The notes: generated by a model not told the origin, from the letters alone. A stretch of 64,000 bases of DNA from Lyngbya sp. HA4199-MV5 (GCA_019359375.1 JAHHHL010000001.1:281971-345970); one strand, 5' to 3'; shown: positions 52,460-62,412, counted from the stretch's first letter. Numbers and translations: made by a program.

Positions 52460-53409
52460 ACTCTAGCCTTCCGCCGTTTCGGTGCAGGCGCTTGAGCAAC
52501 GGCTTCCTTGGGCTTACGACCAGGCTTTGCCTTGATGCTGGTTTCGCGCTCAAGGCTGGTTTTAGCCGCTGCTTTCGGACGACCGCGTTTGGGTTTTGCG
52601 GGTGCCGGGGTTGGTGCTTCTACTGGGGTCTCTGCGGCTGATGGCGTGGAGGCGCTGCTTGAGGTTGGTTCTACGGATGCTGCGGTTGATGGCTCAGGGG
52701 CGATCGCGTCGATTGCCGTTACACTCGTCGCTTTTGCAGTCGTTGACTTACCTGCTTTACTGGCTTTCCCGGTTTTGGCGAGTCGTCTTGCCGCTGAAAT
52801 GTAATTTCTCAGGGTGGAAGCGCTGATCTTGGCACCATGACTGGTCAGAATGGCAGCAAGGTCATCGTAGGATTTGCCTTCTTTCAACACAGCGCTTAGA
52901 AGTTCATGCTGTTGTTCAATGACGGTACGCGAGGTGAGTTTGGCGGTTGCCTGATCAGAGAGAACGTTGACGAGTTTCTCGGCGGCACTACCGGGTGCTG
53001 CGCTACTGGCGGTGGCAGTTTTTGACGGCTTTGCTTTGGCTACTTTCGCGGTTGCAGTTGGCTCTGAGGGTTTGCGACCGTTCTTCTTCCGTCCATCAAC
53101 TTTTACAACTGGCTCAGCGATCGTTTCAATGGGCGCATCCTGGCTTTCGATCGCCGTCGTGGGAATCGTATTGGTTTCAATGGCAGGCAACAGCATGGCT
53201 GGAACGGTGTCTTGTTTGCGCCATTCATCAAACGAGGGCAAACCTGCAATGTGCAAATGGCGGATTTGCTCTCGCAAAACCTCATCCGAATTACGGAGCG
53301 TGGCTTCGCAGATAAATTTGAGATACTGGTACTCAATCTCGGCGAGAGCCACTTCCACATCGACGGTCTGAAACGAAATTTTTCTGAAGGCGGTAAAATC
53401 TTGAACCAC
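52456..53409 (-). CDS. HTH and AT-hook-containing putative DNA-binding protein
   Basis: 317 residues. N-terminal conserved-looking domain (1-75, e.g. VEVALAEIEYQYLKFICEAT and HIAGLPSFDEWRK). A helix-turn-helix-like segment at 165-212: YDDLAAILTSHGAKISASTL then RNYISAARRLAKTG. Three AT-hook-like motifs: GRKP (111-114), RGRP (275-278) and GRKP (297-300), set in Ala/Lys/Pro-rich tails that resemble histone H1. The ending KRRKARV is basic. It could be a nucleoid or plasmid-type regulator; no match to a named family. Codon usage like neighbours. The stop codons of this gene and the Uma2 gene overlap by four bases. Confidence 0.72.
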   Translation of the reverse strand: MVQDFTAFRKISFQTVDVEVALAEIEYQYLKFICEATLRNSDEVLREQIRHLHIAGLPSFDEWRKQDTVPAMLLPAIETNTIPTTAIESQDAPIETIAEPVVKVDGRKKNGRKPSEPTATAKVAKAKPSKTATASSAAPGSAAEKLVNVLSDQATAKLTSRTVIEQQHELLSAVLKEGKSYDDLAAILTSHGAKISASTLRNYISAARRLAKTGKASKAGKSTTAKATSVTAIDAIAPEPSTAASVEPTSSSASTPSAAETPVEAPTPAPAKPKRGRPKAAAKTSLERETSIKAKPGRKPKEAVAQAPAPKRRKARV

Positions 53410-53854
53410 GATTTGCTCCTTTACACGTTAAGAGGATGATTGAAATTGCTTGCTGCCAGTGGGTGGATTCACCACGACACGATCGAACGATGTTGCTCCA
53501 GGATCTACTTCCCTAAAAACGGCTTCCAGTCTAATTCTGTGGGTTTTCCTCTCGTCACCATATGGAGTCTCCATCGGTCAAGAAAAGCCCAATCGCGAAA
53601 TAATGATATGCGCCAAGCTTAGAAACGTTTGACATCTACTGTCGTTATACTGCCTGTGGCTTGAGATTGAAGCAAAATTTTTAGCCAATTTTGCGATCGC
53701 CCACACAATTTAGTCAACATTTGATCAAATTGCCCAAATTTGCCTCTAGAACTTCAATCGTTGAGCAAGTAATAACGCCGATGAAGTTCTACCCATGCGT
53801 TTGCTAGACTCCGCATAGCTCTATGCGATCGCACCTCAACGCACTTCAATCATC
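53410..53854. other. 445-bp intergenic region, nothing recognised
   Basis: Divergent promoter region between the AT-hook gene and the lipoprotein gene. Short frames occur but none has a ribosome binding site. A/T-rich near 53640-53760. Confidence 0.5.
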
Positions 53855-54415
53855 ATGCGAATTTCACCTGTTCTACTTCTTCTACCAGTCTTGACGCTAT
53901 CGGGATCGTGTACGCCAACTGTGCCGTCTGCGATCGCCAACGACGATCGTCCCGCTTCTCCCCAACCCGCGATCGTCTCACCTGTTCCCGCACCACTCAC
54001 GATCAAGTCACTGGCAGGAACGTACAAAGGTACTGTTGATGAGCAGCAGTTGATAAAAGCACAAGAGGCGTTGAAAAAAGATGGTCGAGATGGCGCATCC
54101 TTTGAAATATCTGTTCGACAATTGTTGGAGGTACAGTGGATCAAAATAGACGCGGATGGCACGTATGAGTCTCAGAACTTGTTGAGCATTAGTAATGTTA
54201 AGGATTACGGTAAGGTTCGGCTTAATGGGAATGAACTCATTTTCACTACCGAGTTGATCGAACTCGATTACTCAAATAAAGTTATCAAATGTCCTGAGAA
54301 CTGCACATTGTATTTATATGTGACAGCGGATGGGAAAACATTATTACCCTATGATCCTCAAGGTCACGGTTCCCAAAAGCCAATCCCATTGTTTCGCGGA
54401 TATGTGAAGCAGTAA
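53855..54415 (+). CDS. Putative lipoprotein, function unknown
   Basis: 186 residues. Signal sequence MRISPVLLLLPVLTLSGSC with a good lipobox LSGSC (lipidated Cys at 19), then a Pro/Ser-rich linker (to ~50) and a compact domain (residues ~55-186, starting SLAGTYKGTVDEQQLIKAQE) with a two-Cys pair KCPENCTLYL that could be a disulfide. Likely periplasmic or outer-membrane. No family recognised. A/T-richer than surrounding genes. Confidence 0.7.
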   Translation: MRISPVLLLLPVLTLSGSCTPTVPSAIANDDRPASPQPAIVSPVPAPLTIKSLAGTYKGTVDEQQLIKAQEALKKDGRDGASFEISVRQLLEVQWIKIDADGTYESQNLLSISNVKDYGKVRLNGNELIFTTELIELDYSNKVIKCPENCTLYLYVTADGKTLLPYDPQGHGSQKPIPLFRGYVKQ

Positions 54416-54915
54416 TGCTTCTGTTACGAAAAGGATACAGGTTGGGAAGTTGTCACTATTTTTAATAAAACAGCGGTTTGCGGCGATCGAATCGCAGTAA
54501 GTCAGCCGCAATCAATGGATGAGCGCCTGGTTTTCAGTGGATCGATCGCCGCTCAGTAAGGCTTACAACTCTGCATATCCCTTCTAAGGCGGCTGTAGGA
54601 GCGGTGAAGTGGCGTGTGGTGGAGGGGCGATCGCCCCAAAATTCTGCCAGAGCAGACAGTTCATCGCGGTTGTTACTGTTGTCTTTTGTTCCGCTTTTTA
54701 TAAAAAACAAACGTTAAAACTCGTGAAGGTACGGTTTTGCAGGCTGATAGGGGTTTATGATTCCGGTTGAGTAACAGGCAGTTTCGGAGGCATTGAGACT
54801 CTGTTTTATGACCCTGTTCATGATGGGTAGCCCTTTCCTTTGCGATCGCGTTGCCCAATAATGACCTCATCGACCCAACGGCGATCGACCACGACACGAT
54901 TAGGAGATAACTAGA
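54416..54915. other. 500-bp region upstream of chlL
   Basis: Probable chlL promoter and leader. It contains GGAGGGGCGATCGCCCC near 54622-54638, a HIP1-centred palindrome, and the ribosome binding site GGAGA at 54902-54906, nine bases before the GTG. A minus-strand frame at 54673-54897 is considered spurious. Confidence 0.5.
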
Positions 54916-55782
54916 GTGAAACTCGCAGTTTACGGCAAAGGCGGCATTGGCAAATCCACGACAAGCTGCAACATCTCAGTCGCACTGGCGCGTCGTGGCA
55001 AAAAAGTCTTGCAAATTGGGTGCGACCCCAAACACGACAGCACCTTTACGCTGACGGGCTTTCTCATCCCCACCATCATCGACACCCTGCAAGAAAAAGA
55101 CTACCACTACGAAGATGTGTGGTCTGAAGATGTGATCTACAAAGGCTATGGCGGTGTGGATTGCGTCGAAGCCGGTGGACCTCCCGCAGGTGCAGGTTGC
55201 GGCGGCTACGTGGTGGGCGAAACCGTCAAGCTGTTGAAAGAACTCAACGCCTTTGACGAATACGATGTCATTCTGTTCGATGTGTTGGGCGACGTGGTGT
55301 GCGGAGGCTTTGCCGCGCCCCTCAACTACGCCGACTACTGCATGATTGTCACCGACAACGGCTTTGATGCCCTGTTCGCCGCTAACCGCATTGCCGCTTC
55401 CGTCCGTGAGAAAGCCCGCACCCATCCCCTCCGTTTGGGCGGCTTGATCGGCAACCGCACCTCCAAGCGCGACCTGATCGACAAATACATTGAAACCGTG
55501 CCCATGCCCGTGCTGGAAATTTTGCCGCTGATTGAAGACATTCGCGTGTCACGGGTCAAAGGCAAGACTCTGTTTGAAATGGCAGAAACCGATCCCTCGC
55601 TCAATTACGTGTGCGATTACTACCTCAACATCGCCGATCAAATTCTGGCGCGTCCCGAAGGTGTGGTACCCAACGACACGCCCGATCGTGACCTCTTCGC
55701 CCTCCTTTCCGACTTCTACCTCAACCCTGCCAAGCCACCCGCACGATCGGAAGCAGAAGAATTAGATCTAATGATGGTCTAA
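54916..55782 (+). CDS. chlL: Light-independent protochlorophyllide reductase iron-sulfur ATP-binding protein ChlL
   Basis: NifH-like dimeric ATPase that donates electrons to the ChlN/ChlB catalytic complex, letting chlorophyll be made in the dark. 288 residues. P-loop GKGGIGKST (7-15), [4Fe-4S] ligands C95 (in GAGCGGY) and C129 (in DVVCGGF), and the typical end [11 protein letters not shown] start with GGAGA spaced nine bases before it. First gene of the chlL-DUF5331-chlN cluster; chlB is not in the window. The complex is oxygen-sensitive. Confidence 0.97.
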   Translation: MKLAVYGKGGIGKSTTSCNISVALARRGKKVLQIGCDPKHDSTFTLTGFLIPTIIDTLQEKDYHYEDVWSEDVIYKGYGGVDCVEAGGPPAGAGCGGYVVGETVKLLKELNAFDEYDVILFDVLGDVVCGGFAAPLNYADYCMIVTDNGFDALFAANRIAASVREKARTHPLRLGGLIGNRTSKRDLIDKYIETVPMPVLEILPLIEDIRVSRVKGKTLFEMAETDPSLNYVCDYYLNIADQILARPEGVVPNDTPDRDLFALLSDFYLNPAKPPARSEAEELDLMMV

Positions 55783-55784
55783 AA

Positions 55785-55862
55785 GGGAGTTAGGAGTTAA
55801 CAGTTTTGGGTTATGAGTTAATAACAAACTCAAAACTCATCACTCAAAACTCAAAACTAATC
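55785..55862. repeat. STRR array in the chlL-DUF5331 gap
   Basis: GAGTTAGGAGTTAACAGTTT followed by CTCAAAACTCATCACTCAAA-type heptamer units (ACTCAAA). Part of the STRR family of this genome. Confidence 0.75.
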
Positions 55863-55864
55863 TT

Positions 55865-56290
55865 GTGAATACCGAGCAAATTCGCCAGTCTGTGCGAGAA
55901 AAATGGTTGACCTACTACGCCGAAAATCGTCAATGGCTGTCGCGTTTAGGGGTGTGGGTCAACTGTGATGGGCAACGCCGTCCGTCGTCTGGTTTTATTT
56001 TGGCAACCCTCTCAGTGCTGGAACCCCGACTGGCTCAACTGTTGCCCCTGGTCGTCGATCTCAGCCATAACCCCGATCGCATCGTCATGGCATTGGGACT
56101 CAACTTTAACCCCGAAGATCATGTAGGCGCGATCGCCGCCAAAAACGGCAAAACCAATGACCCCAATGGTTCTGTCAAAATGCTCCCTGCCGCCCTGAAT
56201 GAGATCAAGATTCAGGCACAAAAAGTCCGCGAGAAACTACCCGCTGAAATTGACGAAGACTGCCGAGGCTCCCGCGATCGACGCGATTAG
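55865..56290 (+). CDS. DUF5331 protein between chlL and chlN
   Basis: 141 residues, GTG start. The protein starts MNTEQIRQSVREKWLTYYAE and continues RQWLSRLGVWVNCDGQRRPS and LGLNFNPEDHV, as in DUF5331, which is found in this position in cyanobacteria. No Cys cluster, signal peptide or membrane segment. Conservation of position suggests a role in assembly or regulation of the dark protochlorophyllide reductase, but none is proven. STRR-type repeats fill the gaps on both sides (55783-55862 and 56295-56440). Confidence 0.85.
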   Translation: MNTEQIRQSVREKWLTYYAENRQWLSRLGVWVNCDGQRRPSSGFILATLSVLEPRLAQLLPLVVDLSHNPDRIVMALGLNFNPEDHVGAIAAKNGKTNDPNGSVKMLPAALNEIKIQAQKVREKLPAEIDEDCRGSRDRRD

Positions 56291-56294
56291 TGAA

Positions 56295-57867
<1,573 letters not shown>

Positions 57868-57895
57868 TATTTGTTAGCCTCATTCCTATCTAACT

Positions 57896-57932
57896 AAAAG
57901 ATAAGGGTGAGCAATGCTCACCCTTATCTTTT
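57896..57932 (+). terminator. Strong terminator of the chl operon
   Basis: Near-perfect inverted repeat AAAAGATAAGGGTGAGCA / TGCTCACCCTTATCTTTT starting 28 bases after the chlN stop codon, with a TTTT end. The A/T tails make it usable in both directions, which would also end the gene at 57964 on the minus strand. Confidence 0.88.
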
Positions 57933-57963
57933 GAAAGTAATAGTTGAATTAGTACCTGCTACT

Positions 57964-58185
57964 TCAACCCCAAAACGCTCTCTTCAGTCCGTATGCTGCT
58001 AATCCCACGACAGTACCAGCAGCAACAACAGGTGCCGCAGTGATTGCAACAGCCGTACCACCGACTGCTAATCCCATTCCACCAACAGTTGCCGCTATAC
58101 CTGCTCCAGCCGCCGCACCTGCTCCAGCATAGGCAGCAGCTTCATATGGATTGTTATTCCCGCCATCACCACCAGATTGCGTCAT
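57964..58185 (-). CDS. Small Gly/Ala-rich (glycine-zipper) membrane protein
   Basis: 73 residues. After a polar start (TQSGGDGGNNNPYE) almost the whole protein is small hydrophobic residues with regular Gly spacing (AYAGAGAAAGAGIAATVGGM, then GLAVGGTAVAITAAPVVAAG), i.e. two glycine-zipper helices, ending KRAFWG. Such proteins oligomerise in membranes; some are bacteriocins, holins or stress proteins. No partner gene, no leader peptide motif (no clear double-Gly cleavage site followed by a mature Cys core). Function unknown. Confidence 0.65.
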   Translation of the reverse strand: MTQSGGDGGNNNPYEAAAYAGAGAAAGAGIAATVGGMGLAVGGTAVAITAAPVVAAGTVVGLAAYGLKRAFWG

Positions 58186-58332
58186 TTTCAGCTTTCCCTA
58201 GAAAAAGTCATTTCGTCAATCTTATCTTTCGAAAATTGAAGTGTCCAGGCTTCATTGAATGAGGCAAGTAAGTAAAGTGGGCAATGACCACCCGACGACT
58301 TTTTGCTAACATTGGTTACTGTGCCAGAATGG

Positions 58333-58527
58333 ATGCAGATGTATTTTCTAACAGCCAGACAGGCGCTGAAAGCCGTCAAAGTTTGCCAAAGCCTATCAAC
58401 TCTATACCGGGACATTACTCTATTCCGGTTTGATCCGCTGACAGGTGATATCTATATTCTGGCTGGAGAGAACATCGAGATTAGCATCAATCAAGATGGA
58501 CGCTGGGAGTTTTCTAATGACACCTGA
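58333..58527 (+). CDS. DUF6888-type small protein
   Basis: 64 residues from the ATG at 58333 (the frame is open from a TTG at 58303). VCQSLSTLYRDITLFRFDPL, then TGDIYILAGENIEISINQDG and WEF at the end match small cyanobacterial proteins classed as DUF6888. Its last 11 bases overlap the next gene, which encodes the usual partner. Function unknown; such pairs are often multicopy in one genome. Confidence 0.75.
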   Translation: MQMYFLTARQALKAVKVCQSLSTLYRDITLFRFDPLTGDIYILAGENIEISINQDGRWEFSNDT

Positions 58528-58714
58528 CTTTGAAAGCATGAATAAAGCCGAGCTACGGGCGTACGTCCTGGCAAACCGGGAAGATCTGGAAGCCGTTCGT
58601 TCTCTTATGAGTCGTCGGAGTCCTAACGCTGTGAGATACGACTTTCCCGACACCGAGGAAGGACAAGCGCAGATAACAGAAATACTGCGGCGGAAAATTA
58701 ACGGTGAACTTTGA
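58517..58714 (+). CDS. DUF6887-type small protein
   Basis: 65 residues from the ATG at 58517, starting MTPDFESMNKAELRAYVLAN and continuing REDLEAVRSLMSRRSPNAVR, the typical DUF6887 sequence (a helix-rich, antitoxin-sized protein). It overlaps the DUF6888 gene by 11 bases and ends nine bases before the ATG of the Uma2 gene, so all three are probably cotranscribed and translationally coupled. Confidence 0.8.
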   Translation: MTPDFESMNKAELRAYVLANREDLEAVRSLMSRRSPNAVRYDFPDTEEGQAQITEILRRKINGEL

Positions 58715-58722
58715 GGCACATC

Positions 58723-59289
58723 ATGCAGTCAACGCCAACTAATGCAGTGCGCTGGACGATCGCCGATTTGGGTCTTTTTGAAGGCGATCGGGTAAACCGT
58801 TATGAAATTATTGACGGAGAACTGTTTGTGACAAGGGCACCTGATTGGAAGCATCAAGCTGCTTGCATCAATATTGGATCGGTACTGAAACTCTGGTCAG
58901 ACGAGAGTGGTTTGGGTCAAGCAAACATTACGCCCGGTGTTATCTTTTCAGATTCCGATAACGTGATTCCTGATGTTGTTTGGATCAGCAACGATCGCCT
59001 GGAACATTTGTTAGATGAGGCAGGACATCTTACGGCGGCTCCAGAGTTAGTGGTTGAAGTGCTGTCTCCAGGAAAGACAAACGAACGGCGCGATCGAGAG
59101 GCAAAGTTAAAACTGTACTCTGCTCAAGGTGTTTTTGAGTATTGGATTGTCAACCTCAAGGAACAATCTGTTGAGGTCTATCGCCGCGAGAATGCTGCCT
59201 TAAAGTTGGTAGCCACGTTTTACCGTGAGGATGAATTAACCAGTCCAATGTTGCCTGACTTTCGTTGTTTGGTCAGCGCGTTCTTTTAA
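58723..59289 (+). CDS. Uma2-family putative endonuclease
   Basis: 188 residues from the ATG at 58723 (an in-frame TTG lies 12 bases upstream). Family motifs: RYEIIDGELFVTRAPDWKHQ, NVIPDVVWISNDRLEHLLDE and AAPELVVEVLSPGKTNERRD (metal-site Asp and Glu), then KLKLYSAQGVFEYWIVNLKE. It is a better-conserved member than the one at 51902. Third gene of a coupled cluster with DUF6888 and DUF6887. Confidence 0.9.
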   Translation: MQSTPTNAVRWTIADLGLFEGDRVNRYEIIDGELFVTRAPDWKHQAACINIGSVLKLWSDESGLGQANITPGVIFSDSDNVIPDVVWISNDRLEHLLDEAGHLTAAPELVVEVLSPGKTNERRDREAKLKLYSAQGVFEYWIVNLKEQSVEVYRRENAALKLVATFYREDELTSPMLPDFRCLVSAFF

Positions 59290-59388
59290 AGCGCGATCGT
59301 CTTCAGTGCCACTGCTTAGAGTGATTCACTGCCCAGGCTGAGGTAGAGCACGATCAATCACTCCGAGCGGTCTGTAGAAGACAACGTG

Positions 59389-59814
59389 TTAGGAGCGCTC
59401 CCAACGAAACTTGCGATCGGCTTCTTGAATCGGCACATCGTTAATGCTGGCAAACCGTCGCATCATCAAACCATTTTCGGCAAATTCCCAATTTTCATTG
59501 CCATAAGCGCGATACCAGAAGCCAGCATCATCGTGCCATTCATACTCAAAGCGCACGGCAATGCGATTGTCCATAAAGCACCACAGCTCTTTTCTGAGGC
59601 GATAATCGAGTTCCTTTGCCCACTTGCGCTTGAGAAATTCTCTAATGGCGGCGCGTCCGCTAAAAAATTCGGCTCGGTTGCGCCACTCTGAATCTTCGGT
59701 ATACGCCAGCGCAACGCGATCGGGATCACGAGTATTCCAGGCATCTTCTGCCGCCTGCACTTTAGCTTTAGCGGTTTCCAGGGTGAAGGGAGGAAGAGGG
59801 GGTTTCGTTTCCAT
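59389..59814 (-). CDS. DUF1348 (NTF2-like) protein
   Basis: 141 residues from the ATG at 59812-59814. SnoaL/NTF2-like fold of the DUF1348 family: [60 protein letters not shown] and [13 protein letters not shown]. Members are about this length and are often adjacent to TetR or oxidoreductase genes; an enzymatic role has not been established. It lies upstream-convergent of a pyridoxamine-oxidase-like gene on the same strand. Confidence 0.88.
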   Translation of the reverse strand: METKPPLPPFTLETAKAKVQAAEDAWNTRDPDRVALAYTEDSEWRNRAEFFSGRAAIREFLKRKWAKELDYRLRKELWCFMDNRIAVRFEYEWHDDAGFWYRAYGNENWEFAENGLMMRRFASINDVPIQEADRKFRWERS

Positions 59815-59969
59815 ATTTTTCCACAAATGGTGTGATGAATTGAGACGTAAGTATGTGTTGACAACGGTTCGACCAGTTGTGAAGCCTTGAGTGCAGCATT
59901 ACAGCGGTTTTCACCCTAGTGAGAGACAAGTTTTTAGAGTTTGAGACAGAAAGCAGAAGGAAATCCTGC

Positions 59970-60010
59970 TTTCTCGACCTTCTGCTCTCTGCCCCTGCCT
60001 TCTGCCTTTC
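59970..60010. repeat. STRR array
   Basis: CCTTCTGCTCTCTGCCCCTG followed by CCTTCTGCCTT between the DUF1348 and pyridoxamine-oxidase-like genes. Confidence 0.7.
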
Positions 60011-61002
60011 TAAGACTGTATTTCACTCGACTGGAAATTGCTACACCAGGCACCTGTGCGATCGAGAAAGGGCGAAAACTCCGGCTCTGACCAGCGTAAG
60101 GGTAGACTGCCTTCCACCCGATAACCGTGCGTGAGATGAAACCGCAACAGGCGTTCGGCTCCTTCATAGGCGTTGATCTCATCCCCATCCCAAATCACTT
60201 CAGCGGTGCCCGTTAAGTAAAGCAGATCGCCCTGCTCAAACGCTAGAAACAGCAAGCCTGCACGGGGATTGAGTTCCAAATTTCCGAAGGTATTGAAACA
60301 GTGATTACCCGAAAAGTCCGGCACGGTGAATGTCTGGTTATCATCAAGCCGCACAAAACCTGGTTTACCACCGCGATGGGAAACATCCACACCACTCGCG
60401 GCTCCTGCTTCTGCCGCTTGATAGGCAGTGGCAATGAAGAACGTGTCTGATATGGTGATCATCCCACGTTCCGGCTCTCCAATTGTTTCCACCGAATGAA
60501 TCGGTTGAGGTGTTGTCACTAGATGTCCTTCAAGCTCAAACTGGCGGGCTTGAATATATTGAGGACAGTTGCCAAAACTCTGCCCCACCTGTATTTCAAA
60601 GCCTTCGCTGTGAATGGTTGTCACGATTCCATTGAGGCGATTGCGACGACGGGTATGGAGTTCGATGCCCAGTAAGCCAATCTGAGTGCCTTCTGAAATT
60701 GTGTGAATGAGCGGATCACCCAAAAGGGGACTGGCTGTAACGCGCAAGGTGCGATCGTCCGGAGTGGATAAAAAGCCAGGATTGCCTACCAGTATTGAAG
60801 CCCACGGGTTGCCATCCGCATCCACCGTCCCTACCAGCACATAGGAAAGCTGAGCAAAAAACTGACGATGCTGCTGTGTGAGGTAGGGGCGAATCATCTG
60901 CCGTCCCTGCCGATCGATGCGATCCAAAACACCGAGCCGAGCTTGAATCGCCAGTTCACCTGCATGAAACGGGGATTCAACCTGTGACCAACCTGATGAC
61001 AT
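60010..61002 (-). CDS. Pyridoxamine 5'-phosphate oxidase-like FMN-binding protein
   Basis: 330 residues from the ATG at 61000-61002, preceded by GGGAGA; the frame is open 58 codons further upstream, but that part is STRR-derived (GVGCGVWGMGN). FMN-binding split-barrel of the Putative_PNPOx type appears twice: residues ~45-170 (LVGTVDADGNPWASILVGNP, RTLRVTASPLLGDP) and ~190-300 (DTFFIATAYQ, GGKPGFVRLDDNQTFTVPDF, LNPRAGLLFLAFEQGDLLYL). This duplicate architecture occurs in bacterial proteins that act on unknown substrates or sit next to a ferredoxin reductase; no such domain follows here. Together with the GST at 61122 it may form a detoxification unit. Confidence 0.85.
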   Translation of the reverse strand: MSSGWSQVESPFHAGELAIQARLGVLDRIDRQGRQMIRPYLTQQHRQFFAQLSYVLVGTVDADGNPWASILVGNPGFLSTPDDRTLRVTASPLLGDPLIHTISEGTQIGLLGIELHTRRRNRLNGIVTTIHSEGFEIQVGQSFGNCPQYIQARQFELEGHLVTTPQPIHSVETIGEPERGMITISDTFFIATAYQAAEAGAASGVDVSHRGGKPGFVRLDDNQTFTVPDFSGNHCFNTFGNLELNPRAGLLFLAFEQGDLLYLTGTAEVIWDGDEINAYEGAERLLRFHLTHGYRVEGSLPLRWSEPEFSPFLDRTGAWCSNFQSSEIQS

Positions 61003-61121
61003 TGTGCGCTCTCCCTTTGAATCGTGCGATGGCTGCTTGAGTCGATTCCCCATACCCCACACCCCACACCCCACACCCGTTTCCATCAAAACCACGATCA
61101 ATGCATTGACCACCTGCGTCC

Positions 61122-61721
61122 CTAAATTCCTGCCATTGGGGTGTAGCCAGGGAGTTGCTTGACGCGATCGATCCACGCCAGCACATGAGGATAAGCATCG
61201 AGGTCAATTTTGCCATCTCGTGCGAGGGCAACGTAGGGAAACACCGCAACATCCGCAATTGTGGGGCGATCGAACTCCAGCCAGGTGTGGGTACTCAAGC
61301 GCTTGTCGAGTTGCGTCAGGATGAAGGTTGCTTTTTGCTGAGCGCGATCGAGATTGATATTCGTTGCTCCAAACAAATAGTAAAGCCGCGCACTTTCAGG
61401 ACCCTGACGCACTTCGCCTGCCGCCGTGGAAAGCCAGCGGATCACCCGACTCATCGATTCTGCCTGCAAAGGCAACCAGGATTCACCACCATACTGCCGT
61501 GCCAGATAGACCAGAATGGCTTGAGCATCCGCTAAAACAATCTCGTCATCCACTAAAACGGGCACTTGCCCAAAGGGATTAAGCGCAAGAAATTCAGGCT
61601 GCTTGTGCGCTCCAGCGAGTAAATCGACTTTAAGCCATTCGTACTCTAAACCCAACAAAGACAGCATGAGCTTTGCTTTGTAGCTGTTGCCCGAAACCTC
61701 GTGACCATAAAGTTTGATCAT
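61122..61721 (-). CDS. Glutathione S-transferase
   Basis: 199 residues from the ATG at 61719-61721. N-terminal thioredoxin-like domain (MIKLYGHEVSGNSYKAKLML, with Ser in the catalytic position, and NPFGQVPVLVDDEIVLADAQ, the glutathione-binding cis-Pro and ES/DA motif) and the all-helical C-terminal domain (LDRAQQKATFILTQLDKRLS, FDRPTIADVAVFPYVALARD). It conjugates or reduces electrophiles with glutathione; exact substrate unknown. Divergently transcribed from the TetR gene at 61849, with candidate operators between them. Confidence 0.92.
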   Translation of the reverse strand: MIKLYGHEVSGNSYKAKLMLSLLGLEYEWLKVDLLAGAHKQPEFLALNPFGQVPVLVDDEIVLADAQAILVYLARQYGGESWLPLQAESMSRVIRWLSTAAGEVRQGPESARLYYLFGATNINLDRAQQKATFILTQLDKRLSTHTWLEFDRPTIADVAVFPYVALARDGKIDLDAYPHVLAWIDRVKQLPGYTPMAGI

Positions 61722-61745
61722 GGGTGGAATCCTGTTAAAGAGTGT

Positions 61746-61759
61746 ACCGTTCGTTCGGT
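61746..61759. promoter_or_regulatory. Candidate TetR operator 1
   Basis: ACCGTTCGTTCGGT, an imperfect palindrome with ACCG/CGGT half-sites, between the divergent GST and TetR genes. A second similar site lies 27 bases away. The half-sites resemble operators of the LmrA/YxaF-type TetR regulators (GACCG..CGGTC). Confidence 0.6.
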
Positions 61760-61772
61760 CTAGGTTTACTGT

Positions 61773-61786
61773 ACCGATCGTTTGGT
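61773..61786. promoter_or_regulatory. Candidate TetR operator 2
   Basis: ACCGATCGTTTGGT within GTACCGATCGTTTGGTAC, whose outer six bases on each side are exact inverse repeats (GTACC/GGTAC). Centre-to-centre distance to operator 1 is 27 bases. Confidence 0.6.
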
Positions 61787-61848
61787 ACCATGTCAACGGG
61801 CGAGCGGCAATTTTTCTCAATTTCCATCTCTTCGTCTCAAAAAACTCC

Positions 61849-62412
61849 ATGTCTAAGCAAACTTATGTCCCGTTGCTGCTCGACCTGTTTCGGCAGTTTG
61901 GCTATGACGGTGTGACACTCTCTAAAATTTCGCACGCCACCGGATTAGGTAAAGCCAGCCTGTATCACCACTTTCCAGGCGGGAAGGATGAGATGGTCGA
62001 AACCGTTCTTATTGCGTTAGAGCAAGGCTTAGAGCAGATTGCCGTTGCAGCGTTGCAGTGCGAAGGGGATGCGCTGACCCGGTTACAAGTGATGTGCGAT
62101 CGCATCAACAAGGTCTACAACAGTGGGCAAAAGCCTTGTTTACTCGCGGCTCTCATGCTCGGCTCTGGTAAGGATATCTTTCGAGCGCGGGTAAGCGCAC
62201 TTTTGCATACGTGGATTGATACGATCGCGTCCATCCTGATGGATGAGGGCATGAACAAAACACTGGCGCAGCAACGCGGTGAAGATGGGGTCATTACCAT
62301 TCAGGGCGCGTTGATCTTAGCTCAGGGTTTAGACAACTCTGCACCCTTTCAACGCGTGGTGCAGCAACTGCCTCAACAACTCTGTCAGGGGTTGCCCTCA
62401 CAAAGGCTGTAA
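61849..62412 (+). CDS. TetR/AcrR-family transcriptional regulator
   Basis: 187 residues from the ATG at 61849. N-terminal HTH (LLLDLFRQFGYDGVTLSKIS, then HATGLGKASLYHHFPGGKDE) is a classic TetR domain, with the C-terminal part containing CLLAALMLGSGKDIFRARVS as in the YxaF/LmrA branch (TetR_C_33 type). It likely represses itself and the divergent GST (and perhaps the FMN-oxidoreductase gene) until an inducer binds. Divergent gap of 127 bases holds two matching operator-like repeats. Confidence 0.92.
   Translation: MSKQTYVPLLLDLFRQFGYDGVTLSKISHATGLGKASLYHHFPGGKDEMVETVLIALEQGLEQIAVAALQCEGDALTRLQVMCDRINKVYNSGQKPCLLAALMLGSGKDIFRARVSALLHTWIDTIASILMDEGMNKTLAQQRGEDGVITIQGALILAQGLDNSAPFQRVVQQLPQQLCQGLPSQRL

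Noticed and set aside
54673..54897. Minus-strand frame of 74 codons upstream of chlL
   Set aside because: No ribosome binding site or family, and it fills the chlL promoter region.
61003..61176. 58-codon N-terminal extension of the FMN-binding protein
   Set aside because: It is encoded by STRR repeats (GVGCGVWGMGN) and a good GGGAGA-ATG pair exists at the shorter start. Unlike rimI and lysA, this STRR is upstream of the gene, not inside it.
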